In this document: positions 40,824 to 52,650 of the stretch, piece after piece
Numbering within the stretch: the first letter of the stretch is position 1
How the letters are laid out: each line of letters starts with the position of its first letter
Origin: Carex sylvatica
Lineage: Eukaryota > Streptophyta > Magnoliopsida > Poales > Cyperaceae
Length of the DNA: 64,000 nucleotides
Assembly: GCA_964058845.1 (NCBI GenBank)
Contig: CAXKVR010000034.1
Location: 62,001-126,000, forward strand
Direction of reading: 5' to 3'
Translations under genes and position numbers: made by a program
Notes under the pieces: generated by a model
The model's input: the letters and a program-made list of their open reading frames with translations, nothing else
What the model was told of the DNA's origin: nothing
Database searches by the model: none

Positions 40824-41954
40824 ATGACTGAGCTCACCTTCGATTCCTCTCCCACTAATCCGCCCACCTCTCTTGCTTCTCTCCAATCTCCGGCCATTGT
40901 TCAAATCACCATCCCGGTCTCCATCAAACTTGATCATGACAATTTCCTTACATGGAAATCTCAGATTGAGCCGATTATCATCGGTTATGGTCTCTCGGAT
41001 CATATTGATGAATCTTTCTCACCTTCTGTGAAGGAATTGGTCATTAATGGAGTTTCTAAGTCCAATCCCAATTTTCAGCCGTGGCATCAGCAAGACATGC
41101 TCTTACTTGGATGGATGCGATCTACCATCACCTCCACTATTCTCTCGCAGTATGTTACTAGCAAGACTGCCCTGCACCTCTGGACGACCTTACATCGTGT
41201 CTATTCTGTTCTGCAGTTTCAGCTGCTCGCGTGATGAATTTGAGACGCTCCCTTCAATCAAGAACCCGAGGTAATCGTTCTTGCTCAGATTACTATATTC
41301 AGATGCTCCATATCTCTGACCAGCTTGCATCAGCTGGAGCTCCGATTCCTGAATCAGATTTGGTCAACTATATTCTCACTGGTTTAGGCCCCGAATTCAA
41401 TTCTTTTATTGTCACCTTGATCACCTGATCTGTCCCTGTTTCTCTTACTGAACTTCATGACTTTCTTCTAGCACATGAAAACCTTCTCACTACTCAGTCC
41501 CAACTAAACAGTAACTTCTCCACTGATCCGACTGCGCTTTATACTTTCACAATCAGGGTAAAGGTCATGGTTCGGTAAAGGTTCTTCTTCTGGGTTCAAT
41601 TTTGGTAATGGTTCGGGTAAGGGAGGTGCTTCTTCCTCTTCTGCGCCTTTGCTTCTAATCCCCAATTACACTCTCAATTACACACCCAACTACACCATGG
41701 GTCGTGGAGGTCCAGTTCGCCCCAATTACGCCTACAGAGGACCTCAATTTCAGCAAAGCAATCTCAGTTTTGCAAATTCTTCTCACACAGCAACCGATCG
41801 ACCTTCTTGCCAAATTTGCTTCAAACGTGGTCATGTGGCTCTTGATTGTCATCATCGCTACAATCATGCCTACACCTCTACAGCACCTCCTCAATTTCAA
41901 GCATTGTTCAATTCGACTATCACTTCACCACATGAGAGTTGGTTTTTCGACTAG
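40824..41954 (+). pseudogene. copia-1 gag and protease start, broken
   Basis: 40824-41234 encodes a gag N-terminus with KLDHDNFLTWKSQIEP and a WTTLHRVY-type end. A frameshift near 41230 moves to RRSLQSRTRGNRSCSDYYIQ...LTGLGPEFNSFIVTL. Downstream is a CCHC zinc knuckle CQICFKRGHVALDCH (C-X2-C-X4-H-X4-C) at about 41808. The protease motif is destroyed: the sequence reads WFFD, stop, GATNHVT, so the codon after the catalytic Asp is TAG at 41953. It would package RNA and process the polyprotein if intact. Confidence 0.85.
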
Positions 41955-41990
41955 GGGGCTACAAACCATGTCACTTCCGACATTAACAAC

Positions 41991-43570
41991 TTGAACTCCT
42001 TCACGCCTTACACCGGTGGGGATCAACTACAAGTTGGTAATGGCTCTAATTTAGTTATTCGACATTTAGGTCATTGTACTATTCCTAGCAATGGTGGTAA
42101 TTTAAGCCTTAACAATGTCTTGCATGTACCTTCTATTACCAAAAATTTAATTAGCATATCTCAATTTACCTTAGATAATGATGTGATTATTGAATTTCAT
42201 CCATTCTTTTGTATTGTGAATGACCGTCGTACCAAGATTCCACTACTTCAAGCCAAGCTCCATAATGGTCTTTACAATATCAATAATTGCTCCCCTCAAG
42301 CTTGTATAGGCGAGCGTGTATTGGCCAATATGTGGCATGCACGCTTAGGACACCCTTCATCAAGCACAACTCGCTTTATTATAAACTCAAATACTCTTCC
42401 CATTACTTCAAATAAATTGCAATTATGTGTTGATTGTTGTAAAGCCAAAGCTTGTGTACTACCATTTAGTTCTTCTACTTCTATTGTTTCTTCACCATTA
42501 GAGGTTATACATTTGGATTTATGGGGACCCTCCCCTATTATTTTTTGTAATGGATTCCGATACCACGTACATTTTATTGGCGAATTTTCAAGATTTTTTT
42601 GGATTTATTTTCTTAGAGCTAAAGATGATGTTGTACATGTCTTTTCTTTATTCAAAGTACAAGTAGAAAATTTATTTGATACTTCTATCAAAACACTTCA
42701 ATCCGATGGTGGTACGGAGTTTAAGCCCATTGCCAAGAGCTTTCCTCAAATTGTTCACCGAATCTCTTGTCCTTACACACCACAACAAAATGGCTTGGCG
42801 GAACGAAAGCTTCGTCATATTATTGAGCTTAGTCTAGCGATCATGTCTCATGCCTCCATTCCTTCTCACTTTTGGGATCAAATTTTTCAAAGTGTTGTGT
42901 TTTTAATCAATAGGTTACCACCTACTACTTCTCCCCATCTCTCCCTTTACTATTATTTTTAACAAACAACCTGAATATACTTTTCTTAGTGTTATTGGAT
43001 GTCTATGCTACCCCTTTCTTAGACCATATAACACGCATAAACTTCAATACCGGTCTCTACCTTGTATTTTCTTAGGTTATTATCAAAACCAAAAAGGTTA
43101 TAAGTGTCTACATATTCCCACTAAGAAAATTTATGTAAGCCGAAATGTTCGTTTCGACGAAACAATATTTCCTTTTTCCAAGCATTTTTCCTCAGCTCAA
43201 ATTAGCTCTTATCTGGATGGATTTTCTTCACTGCCGATTATTCAAGACTCTCAGCATAGCTCGGCCTCAATCCCAGTTTCAACTGCTACTGTGCCTCTAG
43301 CAATTCTACCTTCTCATCCCAGTCTGATGCAACCCAGAAATAATTTGGCTTCTACTTCTTCTCAACAAACCGCTGGTTCTTCTCACCAGGCTGATCCTAC
43401 TTCTTCCCAGCCCCCTACTACTTCTTCTCAGCCTATTATCTCTCAGCAAACCGATCCTTCTTCAATTTGGCCCAGCTACAACAAAGTTTCAATTCGGCCC
43501 AGCTCCAATCCATCTACTACTGCTCCTTGCTCTACTCTGAACCTGAAAGCTCCACTCTCCTGTCAATAAT
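41991..43570 (+). pseudogene. copia-1 pre-integrase and integrase region
   Basis: The frame at 41991-42962 contains the GAG-pre-integrase zinc-binding segment (HARLGHPSS...CVDCCKAKA) and the integrase core: the first Asp in HLDLWGPSP, the second in LQSDGGTEF and the Glu in NGLAERKLRH. It stops at 42961 within the LINRLPPTTSP region. Sequence similarity continues (YHNPKKIYVSRNVRFDE-like frames) to a Ser/Thr/Pro/Gln-rich linker ending about 43570 before the nested insertion. Confidence 0.88.
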
Positions 43571-43685
43571 TCGGACTCTACTCCTCTCTCTATTTTGCCT
43601 TCTACTGTTCCTTCTACACCTCCAGTCTCTTCTATTGGGAATACTTTGGTTCCAACAACAATATCTACACATCATATGGTCACAC

Positions 43686-44038
43686 TGTTGGCCTCTTCAT
43701 GGCCTTTTGTTATTTTATTTTATATTTTATATTTAGTAGAAGAGAGATAGAAAAGAGAAGAACTCTTATACAGAAATTTTTTTCTATTATCTTGAGATGC
43801 TCTTACAAATAATATACTTCATATTTATAGGCCATATGGTGACTTTTTACAAACCCAAGAACATAAATATAATTAAATACAACACAAATACCAAGTGCAT
43901 GAATTGCACTCCCCAACATAACCCTTGAAAACATAAACAATTAATCTATCTAGAAATTTCAAATATATTCATTTAACCATTTAACTAATTGACCCATTTA
44001 TTTATTACTTTCTTTTACCAAAAACATTAATTTCAACA
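43686..44038 (-). repeat. copia-2 3' LTR
   Basis: 353 bp, TG...CA. It differs from the other LTR by roughly 15 substitutions by eye. Confidence 0.92.
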
Positions 44039-45114
44039 CTCCCCTGTAATATATTTGGTTGTCACAACCTTTTATAATTTCTTCATTTGTCTTGTATTTT
44101 TGCACCAAACCATTATGACTGCTTGTCTCTTCTTCTATTGTGTTTATCCACACCTCCTTTTTGACCACTTGCTCAAAACATTTCAGTTCAACAACACAAA
44201 AATTACATGAAGCATAAATATCACGTAATCTTCTAAATCTTACTGGAGTTGAGCTTGGAGAAGATGAGCTCGACCCAACATTTTTCGTAGGAGATTGTGG
44301 TTGCTCTTCTTCTTCTTCTTCTTTTTCTTCTTCTGTTTCTTTTTCTTCTTCATTGCTACTTTCATGTTGACCACTTGACTCCTTTTGTAGATCATCTTCA
44401 ATCGGAAAAAATATATTCTCCGCATTTTTTTTCTTTCCAATCTCACTTATTTTTCTCATGAAAAATTACATCCCGACATATAATCACCTTATTTTTTTTC
44501 AAACTAAAAACCCTATAGCCCTTTGATTTTGTGCTATAACCAGCAAATACACATTTCTCACCTTTGTCTTCAAGTTTGTGTCTCATCTCTTTCGAAACAT
44601 GTGCATAGCAAATGAAGTTAAAAATCTTCAAGTGATTCACCAATGGCTTTCTACCACCGGACCACACCTCAAATGGTGTCTTGTTCTCAACCGCCTATGT
44701 TGGACATCGGTTTAATAAGTAAACTGCCGTGTATGTCGCCTCGGCCCAAAATGTCATCGGCAAGCCCTTCTCATTCATCATGGTCCTCGCCATTTCCACA
44801 ATTGTTCGATTCTTCCTTTCGGCAACTCCATTTTGTTCCGGTGTAAAACCGACCATTAACTGTCTTTCTAGGCCGATATCCTCACAAAAATTTTCAAACT
44901 CCTTAGAATTGTATTCACCACCTCTATCACTTCTCAATTTTTTAATCAACCGGCCACTTTGCCTTTCAACCATGCTTTGAAACTTTTTGAAAATTGAAAA
45001 AGCCTCTGATTTTTGTCTCAAAAAATAAACCCAACACATTCTTGAAAAATCATCAATGAAAATGATAAAGTACCTATTTCCACCATGCGAGGTTGTCTTC
45101 ATAGGTATGAACAA
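43998..45114 (-). pseudogene. copia-2 integrase and RT start, truncated
   Basis: 44695-45114 carries the integrase core (FIDDFSRMCWVYFLR; second Asp in LRSDRGGEY; Glu in NGVAERKNRT). 44443-44667 encodes the integrase C-terminal copia domain (KCVFAGYSTKSKGYRVF). 43998-44459 has a Glu-rich acidic linker and RLRDIYASCNFC...KKEVWINTIEEE, the usual RT N-terminus, then collapses into LTR sequence. The catalytic RT and RNase H domains are absent, so mobility would need another copia element. Confidence 0.9.
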
Positions 45115-45136
45115 GCTCTAATGGTTCCTTTGCCCT

Positions 45137-46690
45137 TCATGCCTTATCTTTTGAAAATGACTCCCGGTGTATTTTACCAAGAGCGCAAGCTTCACATACA
45201 TCACATTTTTCTTCTATGTGTGGCAACCCATACACCATATTGTTGTTACTTAATAATTTTAGGCTCTCAAAATTAACATGCCCAAACCTTTTGTGCCACA
45301 ACCAAGATAAGTCTTCTACACCAGCTTTCAAGGCAACATTTTTTTCGAGTTTGAGTGTAAGTGAAAAGTTTCTATTTTTCTCCATTTTCACTACCACCAT
45401 CAATTCTCTTTTTTTCTCAACTTTGTCATAAAGTTTGCACCATTCACCCTCAAAGTGAACCGCATGCCCATGCTCAATTAATTGCCCAACACTTAGTAAA
45501 TTTTGTGCTAAATCTGGGACAAGCAACACATCATGAATTAACATTTTACCTTTCTTTGAAGCAACAACAATCGTGCCCTTTCCATTTGACTTCACAACCG
45601 CACCATTACCCATTATAATTTGAGTAGTGGCGGTCGTGTCAAGCTTGCAAAATATCGACTCGTCTCCGGTCATGTGATTGCTACACCCACTATCAACATA
45701 CCACACATCTTTCTTTTTTTCAATGGCCGATTGGCATGCATAAAATGTACTTTCAACACCATCTTTATCACTATTTTCTTCCTCTGTATAATTTGCATTC
45801 TCTTTAATTTTCAACCTACAATTTTTCTCAATATGGCCAAATTTTTTGCAGTGGTAACATTGAGGCTTTCCCTTATTCCAACAATTCTTTTCTACATGAC
45901 CCGGTTTCTTACAAAAATTACAAGTTCGAGTTTCTCCGCTTTTATCACAATGGAACTTATCCCCTTTGGTCACATTTTGGCTAGATGACTCTTTTAAATG
46001 AACATTTGATTGGAAAACACTTTCTAGAGAAGAGTCACTAGGTCTATTTAACATTTGCTCATGTATTTCAAGAGAACCTATTAGGTCTTGTACACTAAGA
46101 GTAGAGAGATCTTTAGTTTCTTCAATAATAGCTGCAATATAATTAAACTTGGGAGAGAGACTAATTAAAATTTTCTCACAAACCGATTTATCAGTTAAGT
46201 TTTCACCTAATTTTTTAATTTGATTCACTAACTCAATCACCTTAGAAAAATATTATTTTAATGTCTCTTTCTCCTTCATTTGTAAATTCTGAAAATCTCT
46301 CTTAAGAGTTAAAAGTTTTGCGGCTCTAACTTTTTCAATACCTTGAAACTCATTTTGCAAAATCTGTCATGCTTCTTTTGAACTTGTCGCGCCGATTATT
46401 CTTGGGAAAATCTTGTCGGTGATGGTTTGTTGAATCAAATAGAGAGCCTTTGCATCTTTCTTCTTATTCTCCTTTTTCTCATCCGACGTCTCAGCAATAT
46501 CTTTTCCCTTCTCATCTTTTTTCTCTTCATATCCTTCTTCCACTATCTCCCATAAATCTTGTGAGATCAAGAGGGTTTTCATCTTTATACTCCAATAGTT
46601 ATAATTCTCGCAATCAAAAACGAGTTGCTCACCTTGCGGCCCCCATGCACCTTGTATAGTCATCGCTCTCTCAATTTTGTTTTCTTTCAC
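45137..46690 (-). pseudogene. copia-2 gag, zinc knuckles, protease, pre-integrase
   Basis: 46367-46690 encodes the gag N-terminus (FDCENYNYWSIKMKTLL, DLWEIVEEGYEE). It is separated by stops from 45137-46240, which holds the gag C-terminus, two CCHC knuckles (CNFCKKPGHVEKNC and CYHCKKFGHIEKNC), the protease with an intact DSGCSNHMTG, and the pre-integrase HKRFGHVNFESL...CDVCEACALGK. The protease active site is preserved, unlike copia-1. A stop at 46366 and another near 45137 break the polyprotein. Confidence 0.9.
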
Positions 46691-46748
46691 ACTTCTAATA
46701 GAGAAACCTCACTTGAACTATCACACAACCTGGCTCTGATACCACTTA

Positions 46749-47103
46749 TGTTGGCCTCTTCATGGCCTTTTGTTATTTTGTTTTATATTTTATATTTAGT
46801 AGAAGAGAGAAATAGAAAAGAGAAGAACTCTTATGCAGAATTTTTTTTCAATTATCTTGAGATGCTCTTACAAATGACATACTTCTTATTTATAGGTCAT
46901 ATGGTGACCTTTTACAAACCCAAGAACATAAATATAATTAAATACAACACAAATACCAAGTGCATGAATTGCACTCTCCAACATGACTCTTGAAAACATA
47001 AACAATTAATCTATCTAGAAATTCCAAATACATTCATTTAACCATTTGACTAATTGACCCATTTATTTATTACTTTCTTTTACCAAAAACATTAATTTCA
47101 ACA
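46749..47103 (-). repeat. copia-2 5' LTR
   Basis: 355 bp, TG...CA, followed on the minus strand by a 4-bp spacer and the primer-binding site. Confidence 0.92.
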
Positions 47104-47108
47104 CACAC

Positions 47109-48743
47109 GTCAAAAAGATCATATCAGCTGACCAAAGCATTTTTCGGACCATGTCACCTTCCTCATCACTAATCATCCTTTACCTACCTCCAACAGTGAC
47201 GAGCCGACTTCGTTCACTATTGCTAATAAGAGTTTCGAGTGGCGTAAAGCAATGGCAAAAGAATTAAACGCGCTTGCTCAAAATAACATGTGGATTCTCG
47301 TCCCTCCTTCTCTAAACCAGTGTGTAATTGGGTGCAAGTGAATCTATAAAATTAAGCGCAAGACCGATAGTTCAATTGAGCGTCACAAAGCTCGCCTTGT
47401 AGCTAAAGGGTTTAGCCAAGAAGAGGGCATCGACTATAATGAGACGTTTAGCTCCGTAGTCAAATCGACCACAATACGTGCTGTTCTCTCTTTAGCCATT
47501 TTCTCACAAATGGACACGACAACTTGATGTTAACGCCTTGGCGATATCCAAGAAAAATTCTTTATGGCTCAACTTCCGGGTTTTATTGACCCGCTTTATC
47601 CCTCTCACGTGTGTCTCCTCAAAAAGGTGCTTTATGGTCTCAAGCAAGCTCCTCGCACATGGTTTCATAAGCTCGCTTCCGTACTATCCAACCTTGGCTT
47701 CAATGCCTCTAAATCTGACCCTTCCTTGTTTATTTGAGCCATTAACAATTCTCTCATCTTGATTCTTATTTATGTAGATGATATTATTAATTACGGGTTC
47801 TAACCAAGCTCACATTACTTCTCTTATTAGTGATATTGCTTCTCGCTTCTCTCTTAAAGATCTTGGTACTTTTCATTATTTCTTAGGTATTCAAGTATCT
47901 CCTACTTCTCATGGCATTAACCTTTCCTAACCGAAGTACATTTGTGATCTTCTTGTTTGATCCAAGATGGATGGTTCAAAGCCGTGTACAACTCCTTCCT
48001 CCGTCGGCCATACTCTCTCTAAATTCAATGGCTCTCCTATGGCAGAACCTCATCTATACCGTAGTGTGGTTGGGGCTCTCCAATACGCTACCATCACTAG
48101 ATCGGATATCATGTACGCGGTTAACAAGGCTTTGCAATTCATGCATGCTCCCACCGACGAACATTGGGGTGCGGTGAAACGTATCCTTCGGTATCTCAAA
48201 GGCACAATTTCACAAGGCATCCACCTCCATGCATCCCCTTCCTTTGACCTCCACGCATATTCCAATGCGGATTGGGCGGGGTGCCCGGACGATAGGCGCT
48301 CCACAACCGGCTTTTGTGTTTTTCTTGGTCCCAACTTGCTTTCTTGGGGTTCAAAAAAACAACACACCGTGTCTAGATTGAGCACCGAGGTCGAATACCG
48401 CAGCATGGCTATCGCTTGTGCCGAACTCATATGGATCCAACATCTACTTCGCGAACTTCATGTGCCTTTACCTCATCCACCGACTCTTTGGTGTGACAAT
48501 CTTGGAGCGACCTTCTTGGCGTCTAACCTGGTGTTTCATGCACGTACGAAACACATAGAGATTGACTACCACTTTGTGCGTGAACGGGTTGCCTCAAAAG
48601 AGCTGGTGGTTCGGTTTGTTTGTTCTAAGGATCAGCTCGCTGATTTTCTGACTAAAGGCCTTGCATCCCCTCAACTTCACCTTCTCTGTTCCAAACTCGG
48701 TGTAGCTGCAGCTCCTCCTTCGTTTGAGTGGGGGGGGGGGGGG
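47109..48743 (+). pseudogene. copia-1 reverse transcriptase and RNase H remnant
   Basis: After the nested element the copia-1 frame resumes with [36 protein letters not shown] and KVLYGLKQAPRTWF; the catalytic YVDD lies near 47775 with frameshifts around it. 47967-48743 is a long open frame with the RNase H-side motifs [37 protein letters not shown] and [12 protein letters not shown]. In-frame stops (for example after QCVIGCK and DPSLFI) and at least two frameshifts make it non-functional. Confidence 0.88.
48729..48743 (+). other. copia-1 polypurine tract (G-rich)
   Basis: GAGTGGGGGGG continuing as an uninterrupted run of about 14 G directly before the 3' LTR. Polypurine tracts prime plus-strand DNA synthesis; such a long pure G run is unusual. 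Confidence 0.75.
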
Positions 48744-48935
48744 TGTATTAGACTGATTATAGGATTTATGCTTATTGGATTGTATTAATCTTAATGGGTT
48801 GCATCTATAGCTGTTAGAACTCTTCTCTGTATTTCTCTCTGAACTAAAAGCCTATATAAAGGCTAGCGCTTGTAATCGATTGGGTTAATAAAAATACAGA
48901 TTACAAATCAATTACTCTATTTCTCTCTTCTTATA
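48744..48935 (+). repeat. copia-1 3' LTR
   Basis: 192 bp starting TGTATTAGACTG and ending CTTCTTATA, followed by the GAGGT target duplication and ABCC pseudogene sequence. Confidence 0.93.
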
Positions 48936-49300
48936 GAGGTGCAACCCAGTATGTGCATTGATAGCACTAAAGGGATCATCGAAAAGGAAAATATCAGCAT
49001 CCTAATATAGTGCCCGAGCTATCTGGATTCTCTGTCTTTGGCTGCTTCAAGCCCTTTTAATCTAGATTCAAGAGTACTTCCATGAAAGAGAAATGAAAAC
49101 ACATAATCCATATATCATTTAATTCATTAGAATGCAATAAAATTGTTCATCCAAATAGATAGATATTAAGCATATTCCATGCTAAATCCAAACAGCTAGA
49201 GATTAAGCGCAATCCAGTCAAATCCAAACAGCTAGAGATTAAACATATTCTATTCTGATGGATAACGTCCATCAGAAAATACAAGACATAAAAAAATTTA

Positions 49301-52300
49301 TTAAGGTGGAGCCCAAACGAGGTGATCTTCCATGAGGAAGTGACAGATTGGCATTGTGCTAGGCTTCACATTGAGCATCTCAAGAAAGTCACGGCTGAAT
49401 TCTTTGGCATCATAGTGGCAAATAGCAAGTGCATTGACCTTTCTTCCATTATTCCCTTCCAAGGGAATGGCATATCCTTTGAATTTATGTCCGTTGTGGC
49501 AATAGTACACTGCTTGAGGCGATATCATCGGGTGACACAGCACGAATTTCTCTCCTGATAATTCAACTACCGGAGAACCGACTCTGTAGAAGATCTTTTC
49601 TCTTTTACCTCCTTTATTGCCAAGTATCGTTGACAGAACTTGTAGGTTCTGGGTGCCAAGTTCCAAGATGGTATTATCGATCATAGCTTCTAAAGATGTG
49701 GCACAAAAGTGTTTTACACCTTTAGGAACCGGAGCCTGGCAATGAGATAGGCTTTTCTGTATTTCTTTTGCTTCTTTCGAACCCGGTTCGATAGAATAAC
49801 GATTCAGAAATAGAGACAGATTCTTGAAAGGAAACGGCATTAATGCTTCGGCTTCGATACGCGGGATGAAGGCATTACCAACAGTGCTTCGGTCAAGGCT
49901 AACTGCTTCTTTAATCTTAGCTCCTGGGTATATATCCTTTGGCTGGAAGAACATATTTATGATACCTTTCGGTGGATGACCTGGTTTATCTGGGATCTTC
50001 ACGTTCTTCCATAGTACTGGGTACTCCGTCCAGTCAAAATTCTCCTTTTGCCCTATTTGATCCAGGAATGAAAAGTGAGAAATATACTCAGTATTTAATT
50101 AGAAGTGAAAAATTTGTTATCTCTACGTATAGCCAACATATATATATAGGTTGTAATTTGTAGCTAAGACACCAATAATAAATGATAATATATTGTTAGG
50201 TTCTATCATAATAAGTTTGTGATAAAAACAAACAAACTATATTTATCATGTAAAAAGAAACGTGCATCCGTACACTAGACAAATATACTAATTAATTACT
50301 AAATGTACCCATACTTTATACTATATAATGCAAAACGAATAGGCCTAACTAAACTTATATTGTATAAATAACATGATAATTAATTGTCATTGCATAATTT
50401 TTTTTTTGTTGGGACCAGGCATAGTCTTGAACCTTTATAGTGTAACAGTCAAGATGTGTGGTACTGATAATTTACCAAAGTTCTCCAAATTAAAATCAAA
50501 CCTGTTCTGATAATTGTCATTGCATAAAATTTATATTGTTAGGACCAGGCATAGTCTTGAACCTTTATAGTGTAACAGTCAGATGTCAGATGTGGTGCTG
50601 ATCGATAATGAACCAAATTAAAGTTCTCCAAAATCAAACTTGTTATGCAATTTTTGTTAGGACCAGGCATAGTCTTGAACCTTTTATAGCGTAACAGTGA
50701 TAATTAACCAAAGTTCTTCAAAATCAAACCTTTAGAGCTAAAAGACCATAGTTAGGATGAGTGTTATATATTTTTCTTAATTTATATATGCTAAAGAAAA
50801 GAGAAGAACAGAGAACCTGGATGAATTAGGTTGTGAATGATTTCCGGCATAGGGGTGCTCGGAAGCTTGGAGTACCAATACGCCTCCATCGGTGAGTAAA
50901 CATTGCTTGCTTGATCAGTTTTCACATTCGTAGATAAATATGCGATCTGCAGATCACGTACATATAGTACGACAAAAAATTAAGTTGCATATTAAATTAT
51001 TAGTATAGAAGAAAACTTGTAAACACATAGTATTGTGAAAAAATAAATGGCAAAATCATGAAATTATGTTAAAGCAAAACCTAAAAAAAATAGAAATTTT
51101 TTGCACAACACACCTTAATTTTTAAGTTAAAGAAAGAAATTACAAAAGTCCATCAAGAAGCCAAATCAGTAACTGAGTATCTCGATTTTTTAAAACCAAA
51201 TTAAATGGGACGAATTTAGATCAGAGAATGAGGGAGTTTGAATTTTTCGTTTGCACCTGGGTTTGGGTTTAGTTGGTATACAGGAGAGAGAAAGTAGAAA
51301 CAATACTAAAAAATGAACCGCTCTTTTAGGAGCATGGGTAAAATAAAATCGTCCAGAAAGTCTTTAAAAAAGACTCTGAGAAGGGGCTCGAGGGGTAGCC
51401 ATTCACTAATTAAGGAGCTCCCTTAATCTCATCTTATGTAAAGAGTTCTTGTCCAGCTGAATATAATTAAGAGAGATTTAATCTAAAGAAAATCTATGGA
51501 AGTCAGCTACTCTATGATGAGGAGAAATATCATAAAGAAATGCAAGAGTTTGCCTTCAAGACAGAGCCTGAAGTAATGTTTAGAGATCGAGGGGTGAAAA
51601 AAAGTACTTCAGGCTCTAAGGACTTGCTAATGTTAATTTGTTCTATGTAAATGGAGAAAAAAAAAATGATGCCATTGTTTCTCGCAATAAATATGATGTA
51701 CTAGCACTAGGGGTGTAAACGGAGCGGATTCGGAGCGGATAATGCTAATATCATATCCGTATCCGTTTTTTAATGAGCGGATACGGATACGGATACGGAT
51801 AGTAAACGGATATCAAAATTTAAAACCATATCCGCCTTAAACGGATACGGATACGGAGCGGATAATCAATGGATACGGATTCGAATACGGATACGGATCG
51901 GATAATTGTCGGATAATTAAGTTATGCACTGTAAGATACAAAAAAATGACTTGTTGTTGTATTGAAACAATGACTAAAACCAATTTAATAGAGACTAAAA
52001 GCATACTACATTCACGGACTAAAGTCTTAAATGGAAAAGAATAGAGAATGAAGAAATTGAGGTAAAAACAAAATGAAATTGGGTTATTGTAGCACTATCA
52101 CCAGCTAAAAAGAGATTAAATTGAAAACCATATTGGATTATCATTTATACCACAACTAAGACTGAAATGAATATGAAATAATATATAATAACTTCTATCC
52201 GGAGTAGTTAAGTTAAAGTTGGTTGTGAGTAATTTCGGATCCGGATAATTGCGGATACGATACGGATATTCACATTCATGAAATTATCCGTATCCGTATC

Positions 52301-52499
52301 CGCCATTTTTTCACCATATGCAAAAATTATCCGTATCCGTATCCGCAATTATCCGTATCCGTTTAATCCGAATACGGAGCGAATACGGAGCGGATTATCC
52401 GTATCCGTTTACACCCCTAACTAGCACAAAATAATAATTTAAAACATCAATTAAAATAAAACTTACCAGCAAAAGAATGAGGAGGCCATAACGCGTCAT
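49301..52499 (-). CDS. BURP-domain secreted protein, 3 exons
   Basis: Exons (minus) 52467-52499, 50817-50946 and 49301-50052 give 915 nt, 304 aa, with GT/AG introns of 1520 and 764 bp. Exon 1 encodes only MTRYGLLILLL, the start of a signal peptide. Exon 2 holds MEAYWYSKLPSTPMPEIIHN, the segment that precedes the BURP domain in RD22/USP/BNM2-like proteins. Exon 3 is the BURP domain (from about residue 89, FFQPKDIYPG) with FLNRYSIEPGS, HFCATSLEAMID and the terminal CH repeats spaced CH-X10-CH-X25-CH-X23-CH, ending VWAPP. BURP proteins are plant-specific cell-wall or apoplast proteins linked to stress and seed development; several are now known as copper-dependent peptide cyclases, but no core-peptide repeat is visible here. 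Intron 1 carries a hAT element and intron 2 a tandem repeat. A MITE lies about 150 bp upstream. Confidence 0.92.
50385..50745. repeat. Three diverged tandem repeats of about 125 bp in BURP intron 2
   Basis: Each unit has GGACCAGGCATAGTCTTGAA, then CCTTTATAGTGTAACAGT, then ACCAAAGTTCTCCAAA-like sequence. The units begin near 50385, 50515 and 50640 and lie within the second intron. Confidence 0.85.
51709..52419. mobile_element. Non-autonomous hAT element in BURP intron 1
   Basis: 711 bp with TIR TAGGGGTGTAAACGGA and its inverse at 52419, flanked by the exact 8-bp duplication ACTAGCAC (51701-51708 and 52420-52427). Subterminal regions are dense in CGGATACGGATA/TATCCGTATCCG, typical transposase-binding repeats of hAT elements. 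There is no transposase ORF. Confidence 0.95.
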
Positions 52500-52599
52500 T
52501 ATTATTGCTAGTATGGATTTTGAATTGCAGCAAGCGTCACGAAAGAGAACAAGCAGGGATAGTGACGATCATATATATATACTAGAGAACTAGCTAGGA

Positions 52600-52647
<48 letters not shown>

Positions 52648-52650
<3 letters not shown>

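Larger units (their letters stand above)
43686..47103 (-). mobile_element. Nested copia element (copia-2), reverse orientation, RT deleted
   Basis: LTRs of about 353-355 bp (43686-44038 and 46749-47103) begin TGTTGGCC and end TTTCAACA. CACAC is duplicated at 43681-43685 and 47104-47108. The minus-strand primer-binding site TGGTATCAGAGCC (46732-46744) and a polypurine tract CAGGGGAG beside 44038 set the orientation. Internal order: gag, two zinc knuckles, protease, integrase and the first part of the RT region. The coding sequence then runs into the LTR, so reverse transcriptase and RNase H are missing. It inserted into the linker between copia-1 integrase and RT. Confidence 0.95.
40548..48935 (+). 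mobile_element. Ty1/copia LTR retrotransposon (copia-1), decayed
   Basis: Short LTRs (5' 40548-40736; 3' 48744-48935) flanked by GAGGT at 40543-40547 and 48936-48940. Removing one GAGGT rebuilds the ABCC exon 1 sequence, which confirms the boundaries. The primer-binding site TGGTATCAGA (initiator Met tRNA type) follows the 5' LTR at 40737. A G-rich polypurine tract precedes the 3' LTR. Gag, protease, integrase, RT and RNase H remnants appear in copia order, broken by stops and frameshifts. A second copia element is inserted at 43686-47103. The 5' LTR lacks the terminal TG. It is not autonomous. Confidence 0.95.
38657..49045 (-). pseudogene. Partial tandem duplicate of the ABCC gene, multiply disrupted
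   Basis: Collinear, same-orientation copy of the intact gene from inside intron 4 to part of exon 1. Recognisable parts: intron 4 (38657-38975), exon 4 (38976-39141, one extra base giving a frameshift), a piece of exon 3 (39279-39422, with over 400 bp and a further 50 bp deleted), exon 2 (39502-39591, donor changed from GT to GC), and exon 1 (40535-40547 plus 48936-49045), split by an 8.4-kb copia insertion. A solo LTR lies in the intron between exons 1 and 2. Similarity stops at about 49045 within the NBD1 signature region. Exons 5-10 and most of exon 1 were never copied or are lost, so no transporter can be made. Confidence 0.93.

Noticed and set aside
44240..44446. Lys-rich open frame
   Set aside because: Out-of-frame reading of the Glu-rich linker of copia-2.
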